Source: Syntrophothermus lipocalidus DSM 12680 (GTDB lineage: Bacteria > Bacillota > Syntrophomonadia > Syntrophomonadales > Syntrophothermaceae). From it: 64,000 nucleotides of DNA. Shown piece by piece: positions 31,592-39,842 of the stretch. Every line of letters starts with the position of its first letter. The first letter of the stretch is position 1. The stretch lies in the NCBI RefSeq assembly GCF_000092405.1, contig NC_014220.1:620001-684000 (forward strand), given 5' to 3'. Below the pieces are notes generated by a model. The model ran no database searches, was not told where the DNA came from, and saw nothing but the letters and a program-made list of their open reading frames with translations. Made by a program: the position numbers and the translations under genes.

Positions 31592-32566
31592 ATGGAAGAG
31601 GTAAAGAGAATTCTCGAAGGCGATGTCCGCATGGCATCCCGGCTTATCAGAAACCTTGAGGACAATATACCAGGGGCCAAGGAGACGGTAAAGAAGGTAT
31701 TTCCATACACGGGGAAGGCCCACGTGGTAGGGATTACCGGTTCTCCGGGGGCAGGCAAGAGCACGCTGACCGACGGTATCATAGCTTCGGTGCGGAGGAA
31801 AGGGAAGACGGTAGGGGTTCTGGCAGTAGACCCGACCAGTCCTTTTACCGGAGGGGCGATTCTGGGGGACAGGTGCCGGATGCAGCGGCACGCCGAGGAC
31901 CCGGGGGTATTTGTGAGGAGTTTAGCATCGCGGGGAGCGATGGGGGGATTGTCGAAGGCGATAGGGGACAGTATACACGTACTGGATGCGATGGGAAAAG
32001 ACATGATAATAGTCGAGACAGTAGGAGCGGGGCAGCAGGAAGTAGACATCATCAACCACGCTCACACCGTGATAGTGGTGCTGGTACCGGGGATGGGGGA
32101 TGCGATACAGGCGATAAAGGCGGGGATAATGGAGATAGCGGACATATTTGTGATAAACAAGGCGGACCGGGAGGGAGCCGGGAAGCTGTATGCTGAAGTG
32201 AACATGATGCTAGACATGTCGCCGTCGTTTCCGGGAGGCTGGAGGCCGCCGGTTATAATGACCAAGAACATTTACGACCCGCATCAATTTGCCCAGGACG
32301 TAGAGGTACTGGCGGAGAAGATAGAGGAACACTACAAGATGCTGATAGAGAACAACATTTTAGGTGAGCGGCAGAGAAGGAAGGCCTTATACGAGCTTAA
32401 CGAGGCATTGAGGGGTTATATACTGGAGCCGATATTAGACGAGCTGGTAAGGACGGGAGAATTCAGCCAGATGGTAGAACAGCTGGTAGCTAAAGAAGCT
32501 GACCCGTATACTTTGGCTGAGGAGGTTGCCCGACGGTATATGAACGGGAAGGTCAGTGTTTGTTAA
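31592..32566 (+). CDS. meaB: MeaB/ArgK GTPase, methylmalonyl-CoA mutase chaperone
   Basis: A 324-residue G3E-family P-loop GTPase that guards and reloads B12-dependent acyl-CoA mutases. Walker A is GITGSPGAGKSTLTDG (near residues 48-63), followed by VDPTSPFTGGAILGDRCRM, ETVGAGQQEVDI (switch/Walker B) and the base-recognition FVINKADREG. ATG 31592 has GGTGGAGG upstream. No mutase or epimerase gene lies nearby, although meaB normally sits next to them. A TATAAT at 31492-31497 may belong to its promoter. Confidence 0.93.
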   Translation: MEEVKRILEGDVRMASRLIRNLEDNIPGAKETVKKVFPYTGKAHVVGITGSPGAGKSTLTDGIIASVRRKGKTVGVLAVDPTSPFTGGAILGDRCRMQRHAEDPGVFVRSLASRGAMGGLSKAIGDSIHVLDAMGKDMIIVETVGAGQQEVDIINHAHTVIVVLVPGMGDAIQAIKAGIMEIADIFVINKADREGAGKLYAEVNMMLDMSPSFPGGWRPPVIMTKNIYDPHQFAQDVEVLAEKIEEHYKMLIENNILGERQRRKALYELNEALRGYILEPILDELVRTGEFSQMVEQLVAKEADPYTLAEEVARRYMNGKVSVC

Positions 32567-32588
32567 AAACGGGTGAGTTGGTCGGGAA

Positions 32589-32616
32589 GGGTGATGAGAG
32601 TCACCCTATTATTTTT
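32589..32616 (+). terminator. Rho-independent terminator after meaB
   Basis: GGGTGA (32589-32594) pairs with TCACCC (32601-32606) and is followed by TATTATTTTT. It closes the meaB unit before the repeat element. Confidence 0.75.
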
Positions 32617-32661
32617 GATCAGTCTTGCTTAGGTATGCTCCGTGAATGAGAGTGGCGCGAG

Positions 32662-32993
32662 AGAAGTGTTAGCCGGCTCGCTCCAAGACTCCTCGCCTGC
32701 AACACATCGGCTCGCTTCGGTGCGAAGCGTACCGCTCAGGATTCGTCCGGCACTCAGGGAATGGCATGCTCCGGGAAATCGGAAAGGGCTTCCAAGCTAC
32801 ACTCATCCTGAGTGCCGGAACTCAGTCCCTCGCTGTGCAAAACCTCCTGTTTTGCACTCCGCTTCGCAGCCCTCAGTTTCGCCGTGTGTTGTCCGGCACT
32901 CAACGGGAGTCTCAAGGACCTTTCTTTCATTAAATTGTCGCTGGGTTGAGTGCCGGAGCTCGTCATACGTCGCTTCGCCCGGCTAACACTTCT
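32662..32993. repeat. Palindromic repeat element with 15-bp terminal inverted repeats
   Basis: A 332-bp element whose ends are perfect inverted repeats: AGAAGTGTTAGCCGG at 32662-32676 and its complement at 32979-32993. Inside, a 12-bp inverted pair (TCCGGCACTCAG, 32745-32756, and CTGAGTGCCGGA, 32808-32819) and another (CCGGCACTCAAC, 32892-32903, and GTTGAGTGCCGG, 32945-32956) form two nested arms. Bases 32666-32713 recur inverted at 43096-43143, and 32960-32990 recur inverted at 44527-44557. No credible gene lies inside, so it could be a MITE-like or structured dispersed repeat. Confidence 0.75.
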
Positions 32994-33091
32994 CCACAGC
33001 AGCATTTTCATTTTCTAGTGGTAACTCCGCTAGGGGTCATGAAGGTATGTGTTCAAAACAGTTAGAATGTTTCCTTGTTAAGGAAGTACAG

Positions 33092-34075
33092 GTGAAAGAG
33101 AGGTTGACACGGATGCCGGATTTGCCCTATAGAGCGTATTCCGAGCACTTGAAAGCCAGATTTGGCCAAAAGGTGTACAAGCTACCCGTTAACCTGGCGG
33201 GAAGCTGTCCTAACCGGGACGGGAACCTGGGATGGGGGGGCTGCATCTACTGCGGCGAGGAAGGGTCGGGCTTCGAGTGTTTGCCCAACTGGATAGGAGT
33301 AAAGGAACAGCTGGAACGTAACAAAGCATATATCGGGAGAAACTACGGGTCACGCAAGTTCATCGCCTATTTTCAAGCTTTTACCAACACCTATTTACCT
33401 TTAGAAACCTTTGCCCAGAACATCGAAGCGGCGGTTGGGGATCCGGATATAATCGGGCTTTCCATCTCCACGCGTCCCGACTGTATCAGTGACGATTATC
33501 TCGATCGGTTGGCAGAAATAACCCGAGGTCGGGAGTTAGCGGTGGACATAGAGCTGGGCCTGCAGACCGTCAACTACCGGACCCTGGCTAAAATTAACCG
33601 CGGCCACACCCTGGCCGAGTTTATCGACGCGGTCCTCCGGGTTAAGCAAAGGGATTTCGCGGTCTGTGCTCACCTCATCCTGAATCTGCCCGGTGACGAG
33701 GAAATAGATGTCGTCGAAAACGCTAAAGTGTTATCTGCACTTGGGGTGCAGTATGTAAAACTGCACGCCCTGTATATTCTCAAGGGCACCGTGTTGGGAG
33801 AGATGTACGAGCGGGGAGAGGTACAGATAATCTCCCTAGATGAGTACGTGGAACGAGTGATCGCTTTTCTCGAGTACCTCCATCCAGATGTGGTAATCCA
33901 GCGGCTGATCGGTAGGGCGCCTGCCAAGAATACATTATTTTGTAATTGGGGTGTAAGCTGGTGGAAAATAAGAGACATGATCATTGAGCGAATGAAAAGC
34001 CGCCAGAGCTTCCAGGGTTGCAGGTGCGATTACCTCAACGGGAAGGCCCTGCGCAAGTTCCGGGGCCAGCTTTAA
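33092..34075 (+). CDS. Radical SAM protein of the YhcC/TIGR01212 family
   Basis: About 327 residues. The [4Fe-4S] motif is in the form CPNRDGNLGWGGCIYC (C-x11-C-x2-C), typical of YhcC/Elp3-like radical SAM proteins. STRPDCISDDYLD and GLQTVNYRTLAKINRGHT follow, with NLPGDEEIDVVENAKVL later. GTG 33092 (AAGGAAG upstream) and ATG 33113 (AGAGAGG upstream) are both possible starts. The substrate is unknown for the family. Confidence 0.87.
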   Translation: MKERLTRMPDLPYRAYSEHLKARFGQKVYKLPVNLAGSCPNRDGNLGWGGCIYCGEEGSGFECLPNWIGVKEQLERNKAYIGRNYGSRKFIAYFQAFTNTYLPLETFAQNIEAAVGDPDIIGLSISTRPDCISDDYLDRLAEITRGRELAVDIELGLQTVNYRTLAKINRGHTLAEFIDAVLRVKQRDFAVCAHLILNLPGDEEIDVVENAKVLSALGVQYVKLHALYILKGTVLGEMYERGEVQIISLDEYVERVIAFLEYLHPDVVIQRLIGRAPAKNTLFCNWGVSWWKIRDMIIERMKSRQSFQGCRCDYLNGKALRKFRGQL

Positions 34076-34120
34076 GCGCTGAAACTGTCTAACAGCGGGG
34101 AGAAAAGAACATGCAGGTAG

Positions 34121-35800
34121 TTGGGGGGAAGAGCTCTGTTCAGGGTACTTAAGGCAAGGTTAGACATTGTTCGTTCGCGGATGAAAGAAAAAAGAGGCGC
34201 AATATGCAACAACATAGCAGAACTTTCTGTCCCAGGCCGGAGATACTACATAATGGCTGCTCTTTCCGCCATTATAGCAACATTCGGTCTTTTATCGAAC
34301 AGCTCAGCAGTTGTCATAGGGGCGATGTTGGTAGCGCCTCTCATGGGGCCGATTTTTGGAATTGCTCTGGGAATATCGACAGGAGACAACACCTTGCTAC
34401 GAAAGGCGGTAGTAGCTGAGTTAGCTGGCGCAGCGCTGGTCGTTGGTTTAGCCGGTCTTTTCGGTATGATACCGCTTCGCCCCGATTTTGCAAACGAAAT
34501 ACTTGCAAGAACGCATCCTACAACTTATGATATCGTCATTGCCCTGGCTTCGGGTTTGGCAGGGGCCTATGCCATTCTCGATGAGAAAATGAGCGCGGCT
34601 TTGCCAGGTGTCGCCATGGCTACAGCTTTGGTGCCCCCGCTTGCGACTTTAGGATTGTGTCTGGCGGCTGGTCAATGGCAGCTGGCTTCAGGAGCGTTTC
34701 TTTTATTTTTGGCCAATTTGGTTGCCATTGAATTCGCGGCCACAGTCGTTTTCAGCGCTGCTGGGGTAGCCGAGCTTTCCATAGTCCAAAATGAAAGAAT
34801 TCCAGGGTTAATAAAGCGCTTTGGACTAAGTGTTGTGATATTGACAATAATGACCGTTTTTATGACCCAGACCCTGGTACAGGCCATTGGTGAGCAGACG
34901 TTTGGCAAACAGTTGAGAACGGCTTTGAATCAGCAACTGGCTCAAATGGCAGGAGCTCGTCTTTCTGATGTGCTGTATGAGAAGACTGCAGACGAGCTAA
35001 AGGTTGTAGCTGTTGTGCTTACACCTCAGGAGTTTTCACCTGAGCGAGTCGGGTTGATGGAGAAGCGGCTGGAAAAGGACCTAGACCTGCACTGCGAGTT
35101 GATTATTCGTTCGTTGATTTCGAAGGACGCCGACCAAAACGGACCTGTTTTTATTAGTGAGGAAGAACTACTTCGGCGGAAGCAGGTTGCCCGGGAAAAC
35201 GAATACATGAACCGGCTCTCTAAAGCGTTGTCGGAAGAGTTAAATGTCATACCTGGGGTGCAGTTGGTCGATATTCTAAGAAACGGCGAGGGTGAGAACC
35301 AAATAATTACGGCCACGGTAAGGGCTCCTGATCCAATTACTCCGAGACAGGTTCGCGAGCTAGAGGACAAACTTAAACCGCTATTATCAACCAATGCACG
35401 GCTGCTTGTGCGTTCAGTCATCACAAAGGAGGCAGATGATGAGCGCTTTCTCTACGAAAAGACGGAGGAAGCTCAACTTTTAGAGGGACCGGATGTGGAA
35501 TTGCTCCAGAAGTTAGAAGAGGTCTTAACTGCAGAGTTAGAGAAAAATGTTAAAGGGGCTGTCCTAAACGAAGTGCAGTTTAGACGGGACGAAGAGGGGT
35601 TGTTCGTATTTGCTGTAACCCGAACTCCCTTTACCATTTCGCCCAGAACGGTAAAGAAAATCGAAAGGAGACTTCAAACCGATGTTGAGCCTGACTTGAG
35701 GCTGATAGTGAGGTCAATAGTGGCGGGCGACGTTTCGGCGGACGATTATGTTGTTTTCGACGAAAAGGTTCTTAATAATGCCAAAGATAGGGAAGAATAG
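34121..35800 (+). CDS. DUF389 membrane protein with three C-terminal repeats
   Basis: A 559-residue protein. The DUF389 (TIGR00341) membrane domain covers about residues 40-250, with SSAVVIGAMLVAPLMGPIFG and ALPGVAMATALVPPLATLG as recognisable segments. The family is usually about 320-450 residues, and here the extra C-terminus holds three repeats of about 75 residues at 265-338, 366-439 and 465-539. Each ends with a variant of LIIRSLISKDAD (LLVRSVITKEAD, LIVRSIVAGDVS). The start is uncertain: TTG 34121 lies in frame, while a well-placed ATG at 34111 (behind GGGGAG) is one base out of frame across a run of six G. Confidence 0.85.
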   Translation: MGGRALFRVLKARLDIVRSRMKEKRGAICNNIAELSVPGRRYYIMAALSAIIATFGLLSNSSAVVIGAMLVAPLMGPIFGIALGISTGDNTLLRKAVVAELAGAALVVGLAGLFGMIPLRPDFANEILARTHPTTYDIVIALASGLAGAYAILDEKMSAALPGVAMATALVPPLATLGLCLAAGQWQLASGAFLLFLANLVAIEFAATVVFSAAGVAELSIVQNERIPGLIKRFGLSVVILTIMTVFMTQTLVQAIGEQTFGKQLRTALNQQLAQMAGARLSDVLYEKTADELKVVAVVLTPQEFSPERVGLMEKRLEKDLDLHCELIIRSLISKDADQNGPVFISEEELLRRKQVARENEYMNRLSKALSEELNVIPGVQLVDILRNGEGENQIITATVRAPDPITPRQVRELEDKLKPLLSTNARLLVRSVITKEADDERFLYEKTEEAQLLEGPDVELLQKLEEVLTAELEKNVKGAVLNEVQFRRDEEGLFVFAVTRTPFTISPRTVKKIERRLQTDVEPDLRLIVRSIVAGDVSADDYVVFDEKVLNNAKDREE

Positions 35801-35880
35801 CAGGTAAAAATCGAGCGACAAGTCCTGGTTCGGCGGGAAGAGACCAAGAGGCTCCATCTGATTTAAGACCTTCAGTAAGT

Positions 35881-35918
35881 AAAAACCCCTGAGCCGGCAC
35901 CTGTAGCCGGCCCAGGGG
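35881..35918 (-). terminator. Strong rho-independent terminator, minus strand
   Basis: CCCCTG (35886-35891) with GCCGGC pairs with GCCGGC and CAGGGG (35913-35918). On the minus strand the hairpin is followed by TTTTT. It ends any minus-strand transcript coming from 36249 and beyond. It lies 80 bases after the DUF389 stop but lacks a U-run on the plus strand. Confidence 0.85.
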
Positions 35919-36240
35919 TGAATCTTTGAGTGCGGCGTGCCCAGGAAAGCACGCACTTTCCGGTCGGGGTAAGCGCCAAGGCACGCCCCCGCCAGAATGC
36001 CTGCGTAAAGGGAAATCCTTGCGCAGAAGCCCATCGACTAAAGTACTCCCCGGAGCCTGAGGGCGAGCAAGTTGCCGGACCGCAATATAAGCTATATAAA
36101 GTGAATCCTGCCGCGTCGACCAAAAGGGCCCGAGGAGGAGAAAGGGGAGACCGAACCCCGCGCACATGGGCGAAGGCCATGGGAGCCGTGAGGTACCTGG
36201 AAGAGTAGCGGCGAAGATCCGTCGCAGCGTTGAGGGAGCG
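35886..36240 (-). ncRNA. Candidate structured non-coding RNA (GC-rich, highly foldable)
   Basis: About 350 bases without a convincing gene, visibly richer in G+C than the flanks and ending in the minus-strand terminator. Several strong hairpins are visible: CTGCG/CGCAG with AAAGG/CCTT inside (36001-36026); GCGTGCC (35935-35941) with GGCACGC (35980-35986), enclosing CCAGGAAAG/CTTTCCGG; CATGG/CCATG around 36166-36182. Frames are open on both strands, as expected of GC-rich RNA genes rather than proteins. It matched no RNase P, tmRNA, SRP, 6S or riboswitch signature that I know. It could also be a long 3' UTR of the sucrose genes. Confidence 0.45.
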
Positions 36241-36248
36241 GTTTGTCT

Positions 36249-36971
36249 TTAAGTGATAATCCCGTAATGTTGAAGAGCCTCCAAAATACCCCCCGCATGG
36301 GGCCTACTTGCCCTGTAAACCGTTGAAGGTAGTAACGAAGGCAGTATCTCACCGTTTGCAACTATTACTCCCCGATACCCCATCTGCAGCATATCAAGAT
36401 CGTTTCCACCATCTCCACAAACAAGCACTTTCTCTGATGGCAGGTTCAAGCGGGAAACAAGATATTTCAATGCCGGGCCTTTACCAGCCGCGGCAGGGAT
36501 AATGTCTACATTGCGGTCACTCACTATTACGCGTACAGCAAGGCCACTCAAGGCATTTATCAGTAGTGGCATAGATTCTTCTTTTAGTAAACGATAAGCC
36601 CTGCGCCAAGGCGAACGAATGCCTTGAGGAGAAAGACCAGGAATACCTGCCACTATCTCTTCTATCTTCTTGTTATCCCAGCCCTCGCTAAACCCGCTTT
36701 CCCATGTTCGATCCCGCCGAAATTCAGGCCGGTAGCGAATGACCGTGCCGACATCTGCGACCAGAACATCTGGAATCAGAAGGGCTTCGGTATTTATGAG
36801 TTTAAAGGCGGAAAAACTATGCCTGCCGGTGAGATAAATCAGAAATATCTCTCGTCGCCGCAGAGCTAGCCAGGAGTTGAGTTCTGTCAGTGTTTTCGGA
36901 TCCCCTACCAAGGTATCATCCAGGTCTGTTGCTAAGATGAGGAAAGGGTTGTCTTTTTGCCGTGACTCCAT
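36249..36971 (-). CDS. Sucrose-phosphate phosphatase-like HAD hydrolase
   Basis: A 240-residue HAD phosphatase of the sucrose-phosphatase type. Motif I is LATDLDDTLVGD, motif II YLTGRHSFSA, and the C-terminal motif IV CGDGGNDLDMLQMG. It would dephosphorylate sucrose 6-phosphate (or a related sugar such as mannosylfructose phosphate). The ATG, behind GAGGTGGGAG, lies inside the last 40 bases of the glycosyltransferase gene, so the two steps are translationally coupled. Confidence 0.85.
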   Translation of the reverse strand: MESRQKDNPFLILATDLDDTLVGDPKTLTELNSWLALRRREIFLIYLTGRHSFSAFKLINTEALLIPDVLVADVGTVIRYRPEFRRDRTWESGFSEGWDNKKIEEIVAGIPGLSPQGIRSPWRRAYRLLKEESMPLLINALSGLAVRVIVSDRNVDIIPAAAGKGPALKYLVSRLNLPSEKVLVCGDGGNDLDMLQMGYRGVIVANGEILPSLLPSTVYRASRPHAGGILEALQHYGIIT

Positions 36972-38182
36972 TCTCCCACCTCATGGTAAAGCGCAGAAAG
37001 ATGTTCTACTACCTTGGGCCATATAAACTGGCGCCGTACGTGGTTGGCAGCTGCCCGTCCTATTTTAATTGCCAATGCCGGATCGTGCAACATTTCTCCC
37101 AACCTTGCTGCCAGACCCTGCGCATCACGTGGTGGGACAAGATAGCCCGTGATGCCGTCAACTACAGTGAATTTCAATCCACCCACGCGGCTGGCAATTA
37201 CCGGTGTGCCACATGCCATGGCTTCTAAGGCCACCAGCCCAAAAGTTTCGTAATACGAGGGAATGACACAGACCTCAGCCGCTCTATAGTAGAGGGGCAA
37301 TTTTTCGTGCGGTTGCGCCCCCACTGTCAGAACCCAACCGTCTAGCCTCCGGTTACAGATCTCTTCCTCCAAGTACTTCCTGGACTGCGGATCTCCTCCG
37401 ATGATTAGTACGCGAACATCCTCTATAAAGCTGGAGTTATCCCTGCTCAGCATTTCAAGAGATGTCAAAAGGGTATTTAGGCCTTTGTTCTCATCAAAGC
37501 GACCCACATAAACTACCACCTTTTTATCCTCTAGACCCAGCTGGGCTTTGCTCTCATGTCTTTTTCCGGGATGAAACAGCATGGGATCTACACCGCACGG
37601 CACCAATGCAATCCGTTCGCTACAGGCTCCATAGTCCTTAATAAGCCGCTCCATTTCTTCCGGTGCCGTGGCCACAACACAATTGACCCCTTCAACAATT
37701 TTTCTTTCAGCCTCCAGACGTCGGAGTAGGCCTATCCCCTTCAGCCCAGTTTCACTGGCTTTAATGCTTCCTAAAGAATGAGAGGTATGCACCTGGGGAA
37801 CACCGAGATATTCCTTAAGGTTAAGGCCAGCCAAACCGGAGAGCCAGTAATTGGAATGAATAATGTCGTATCTCTTCTTGCTCCAGTTCAAATATTCTTT
37901 GAGTTCTCTAACGAAGTGCTGCACATAGCCGTATAGCTCGTCTTTTGGGATAAACTCTTTTCGCCCGGCTGCTAACCGAATAACCGAGCCCTTTGGGCCG
38001 AGCCTTACCTGTGGTTCTACGTTGTTATCCTGCCAATGGGTGAAAACATCTACTTCCCAATCCAATTGTTGCAAACCTAAAGCCACCTGACGAACGTAAA
38101 TGTTTTGGCCACCTGACTGGATTCCCCCTAATTCGGCCAAAGGGTCACCGTGAATCGAAATGATCATAGCTCTTCGTGCCAT
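36932..38182 (-). CDS. Sucrose-phosphate synthase-like glycosyltransferase (GT4)
   Basis: A 416-residue GT-B glycosyltransferase. HGDPLAELGGIQSGGQNIYV at about residues 11-30 is the sugar-acceptor loop seen in sucrose-phosphate synthases. VVYVGRFDENKGLNTLL and the EX7E motif in YETFGLVALEAMACGTP are the nucleotide-sugar part. With the adjacent phosphatase it would make sucrose or a sucrose-like compatible solute. Mannosylfructose-phosphate synthase is a close alternative. It lies directly downstream of the osmolyte transporter operon on the same strand (95-base gap, GGATAAGGAGGAG before the ATG). Confidence 0.8.
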   Translation of the reverse strand: MARRAMIISIHGDPLAELGGIQSGGQNIYVRQVALGLQQLDWEVDVFTHWQDNNVEPQVRLGPKGSVIRLAAGRKEFIPKDELYGYVQHFVRELKEYLNWSKKRYDIIHSNYWLSGLAGLNLKEYLGVPQVHTSHSLGSIKASETGLKGIGLLRRLEAERKIVEGVNCVVATAPEEMERLIKDYGACSERIALVPCGVDPMLFHPGKRHESKAQLGLEDKKVVVYVGRFDENKGLNTLLTSLEMLSRDNSSFIEDVRVLIIGGDPQSRKYLEEEICNRRLDGWVLTVGAQPHEKLPLYYRAAEVCVIPSYYETFGLVALEAMACGTPVIASRVGGLKFTVVDGITGYLVPPRDAQGLAARLGEMLHDPALAIKIGRAAANHVRRQFIWPKVVEHLSALYHEVGEWSHGKKTTLSSS

Positions 38183-38277
38183 CTCCCCAACTCCTCCTTA
38201 TCCGCGGTATTAAGTCGACGTCTAATGCCCGTTGAAATACTGCGGACAGTTGTGCCCCTGACTCCCGAAAAGGCCAC

Positions 38278-39195
38278 CTAAAGAATTCCCTTATTCTTCA
38301 GAAAATCCGCCGCTACCTTGGCCGGATCCTCTCCTTTTTCTTTGACCAGGTAGTTCATCTGTTGCATATCAGCCTCACTGATTTTGCCGCCTAGAGAGTT
38401 CAGTGCGCTCTCCAATTCCGGATATTTTTCCAAAGTATCCATCCTTACTACGGGTGCACAGTAATACGGCGGGAAGAAATGTTTGTCATCCTCCAGAATT
38501 GTCATTCTGTAGCTAATCAATTCTCCATCGGTTGAAAAGGCATCAATGACATCGGCTTTCTTGTCAGCAACCGCTTTGTACTTCAAGCTCGTTTCCATCG
38601 CCTTCGTTTCCTTAAACGTTAGTCCGTAAGTTTCTGAAAAGCCGGGGAAGCCGTCCTTCCGGTTGTAAAACTCCTGTTCCGCACAGAAGATGAGGTCTTT
38701 GGCATAAGGTTTGAGGTCCGATATGGTCTTGAGGTTATTCTGCTCGGCAAATTCCTCTCTTACCGCAATAGCGTAAGTGTCGTTAAAACCAAATGGTTCC
38801 AGCCACTTTATCTTGAACTGCTTGTTGTATTCTTCCTGCACAATCCTGTATACCTCATCGGGATCTGTTATGACATCTCTTTTTAGAATAGCCATCAAGC
38901 CGGTGCCCGTATAGTCAGGATAGAAATCGAGCTCACCTTTTTTCAAACCCTGCCAACAAACCAGGGTTCCCCCCAGATTCAGTTTGCGGTTTACTTTAAG
39001 GTCGGTCTTGGCTTCGATAACCTGGGCCATCATTTCTCCCATTATTATGTTTTCGGTAAAGTTTTTTGAACCTACAGTCACTACGCCCCCCTTACCTGAA
39101 TCCGATGTTGATCGACTTTCACATCCGGCTGTCAAGCCTACAACCAAAAACACCGTTAATAACAGCCAGAGTCCTCTGAGAAATTGTTTCTTCAT
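38278..39195 (-). CDS. Osmoprotectant ABC transporter, substrate-binding lipoprotein (OpuCC/OsmX type)
   Basis: A 305-residue lipoprotein. The signal peptide ends in LTAGC with the lipidated Cys at residue 25. GSKNFTENIIMGEMMAQVIE and GELDFYPDYTGTG are hallmarks of the OpuBC/OpuCC/YehZ family binding glycine betaine, choline or carnitine. ATG 39195 has GGAGGAAAGGG upstream. It is the last gene of the transporter operon. Confidence 0.93.
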   Translation of the reverse strand: MKKQFLRGLWLLLTVFLVVGLTAGCESRSTSDSGKGGVVTVGSKNFTENIIMGEMMAQVIEAKTDLKVNRKLNLGGTLVCWQGLKKGELDFYPDYTGTGLMAILKRDVITDPDEVYRIVQEEYNKQFKIKWLEPFGFNDTYAIAVREEFAEQNNLKTISDLKPYAKDLIFCAEQEFYNRKDGFPGFSETYGLTFKETKAMETSLKYKAVADKKADVIDAFSTDGELISYRMTILEDDKHFFPPYYCAPVVRMDTLEKYPELESALNSLGGKISEADMQQMNYLVKEKGEDPAKVAADFLKNKGIL

Positions 39196-39214
39196 AGCCC
39201 TTTCCTCCATTCCT

Positions 39215-39838
39215 CTAAATGTTTTGAGCAACAGTGTTGCTAAGACCTTTCGGAGCTATGAACCGCTCCAGTTTGCTTAAGCCAGCGTCTGAAACAACAG
39301 CCAGCAAAGCAGCCGGAACAGCTCCTGAAAGGATCATCGCGGTGTTCATTTGCTGCATTCCCCTCCAAATAGGAGCCCCCAACCCGCCAGCACCGATCAA
39401 TACACCGATGGCAGCTATACCGATGGCTGTAACCGTAGCTACTCTGATGCCGGCCATGATTACCGGCAGAGCCAACGGTAGCTGAACCATGCGTAGAAGT
39501 TGCCACCTTGTCATACCCATTCCCTTTGCAGCTTCGATTAACGCCCCGTCAATCCCAATTATTCCGATATAAGTGTTCCTCACAATTGGGAGAAGCGAGT
39601 ACACGAGTAGTGCCATAATCAGAGGAGTATCCCCTAATCCCAACCACAACATAAACAAAGCCAGAAGAGCAAGGGCCGGTATAGTCTGCATAACATCCGT
39701 AAACCCCACTACTAACTGGGCTGCCCAACGGTTCCCGGTAATCAGGTATCCTATTGGAACCCCGATCAAGATGGCCAGACCAACTCCTGCCAGCGTCAGT
39801 TCAAGGTGTTGGATACTGAGTAACCAGATATTAAACAT
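39215..39838 (-). CDS. Osmoprotectant ABC transporter permease (OpuCD/OpuCB type)
   Basis: A 207-residue inner-membrane permease with about five or six hydrophobic segments. IEAAKGMGMTRWQLLRMVQL is the EAA loop that contacts the ATPase, and IGAGGLGAPIWRGMQQMNT follows as usual. ATG 39838 behind GGGAGGTGAAAAC is chosen. It overlaps the end of neither neighbour and precedes the binding-protein gene by 19 bases. Confidence 0.92.
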   Translation of the reverse strand: MFNIWLLSIQHLELTLAGVGLAILIGVPIGYLITGNRWAAQLVVGFTDVMQTIPALALLALFMLWLGLGDTPLIMALLVYSLLPIVRNTYIGIIGIDGALIEAAKGMGMTRWQLLRMVQLPLALPVIMAGIRVATVTAIGIAAIGVLIGAGGLGAPIWRGMQQMNTAMILSGAVPAALLAVVSDAGLSKLERFIAPKGLSNTVAQNI

Positions 39839-39842
39839 GTTT

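Noticed and set aside
32642-32986. Open frame of 114 codons
   Set aside because: It lies within the palindromic repeat element. Its codons are dictated by the inverted repeats and no family is recognisable.
36100-36200. T-arm-like string GGGGTTCGGTCTCCCC on the minus strand, suggesting a tRNA or tmRNA
   Set aside because: The loop lacks the conserved A58, and no acceptor stem, anticodon arm or CCA end fits around it.
35930-36208. Open frame of 92 codons on the plus strand, and two overlapping frames on the minus strand
   Set aside because: All lie within the GC-rich foldable region, where stop codons are rare by composition. None has a ribosome site or family likeness.
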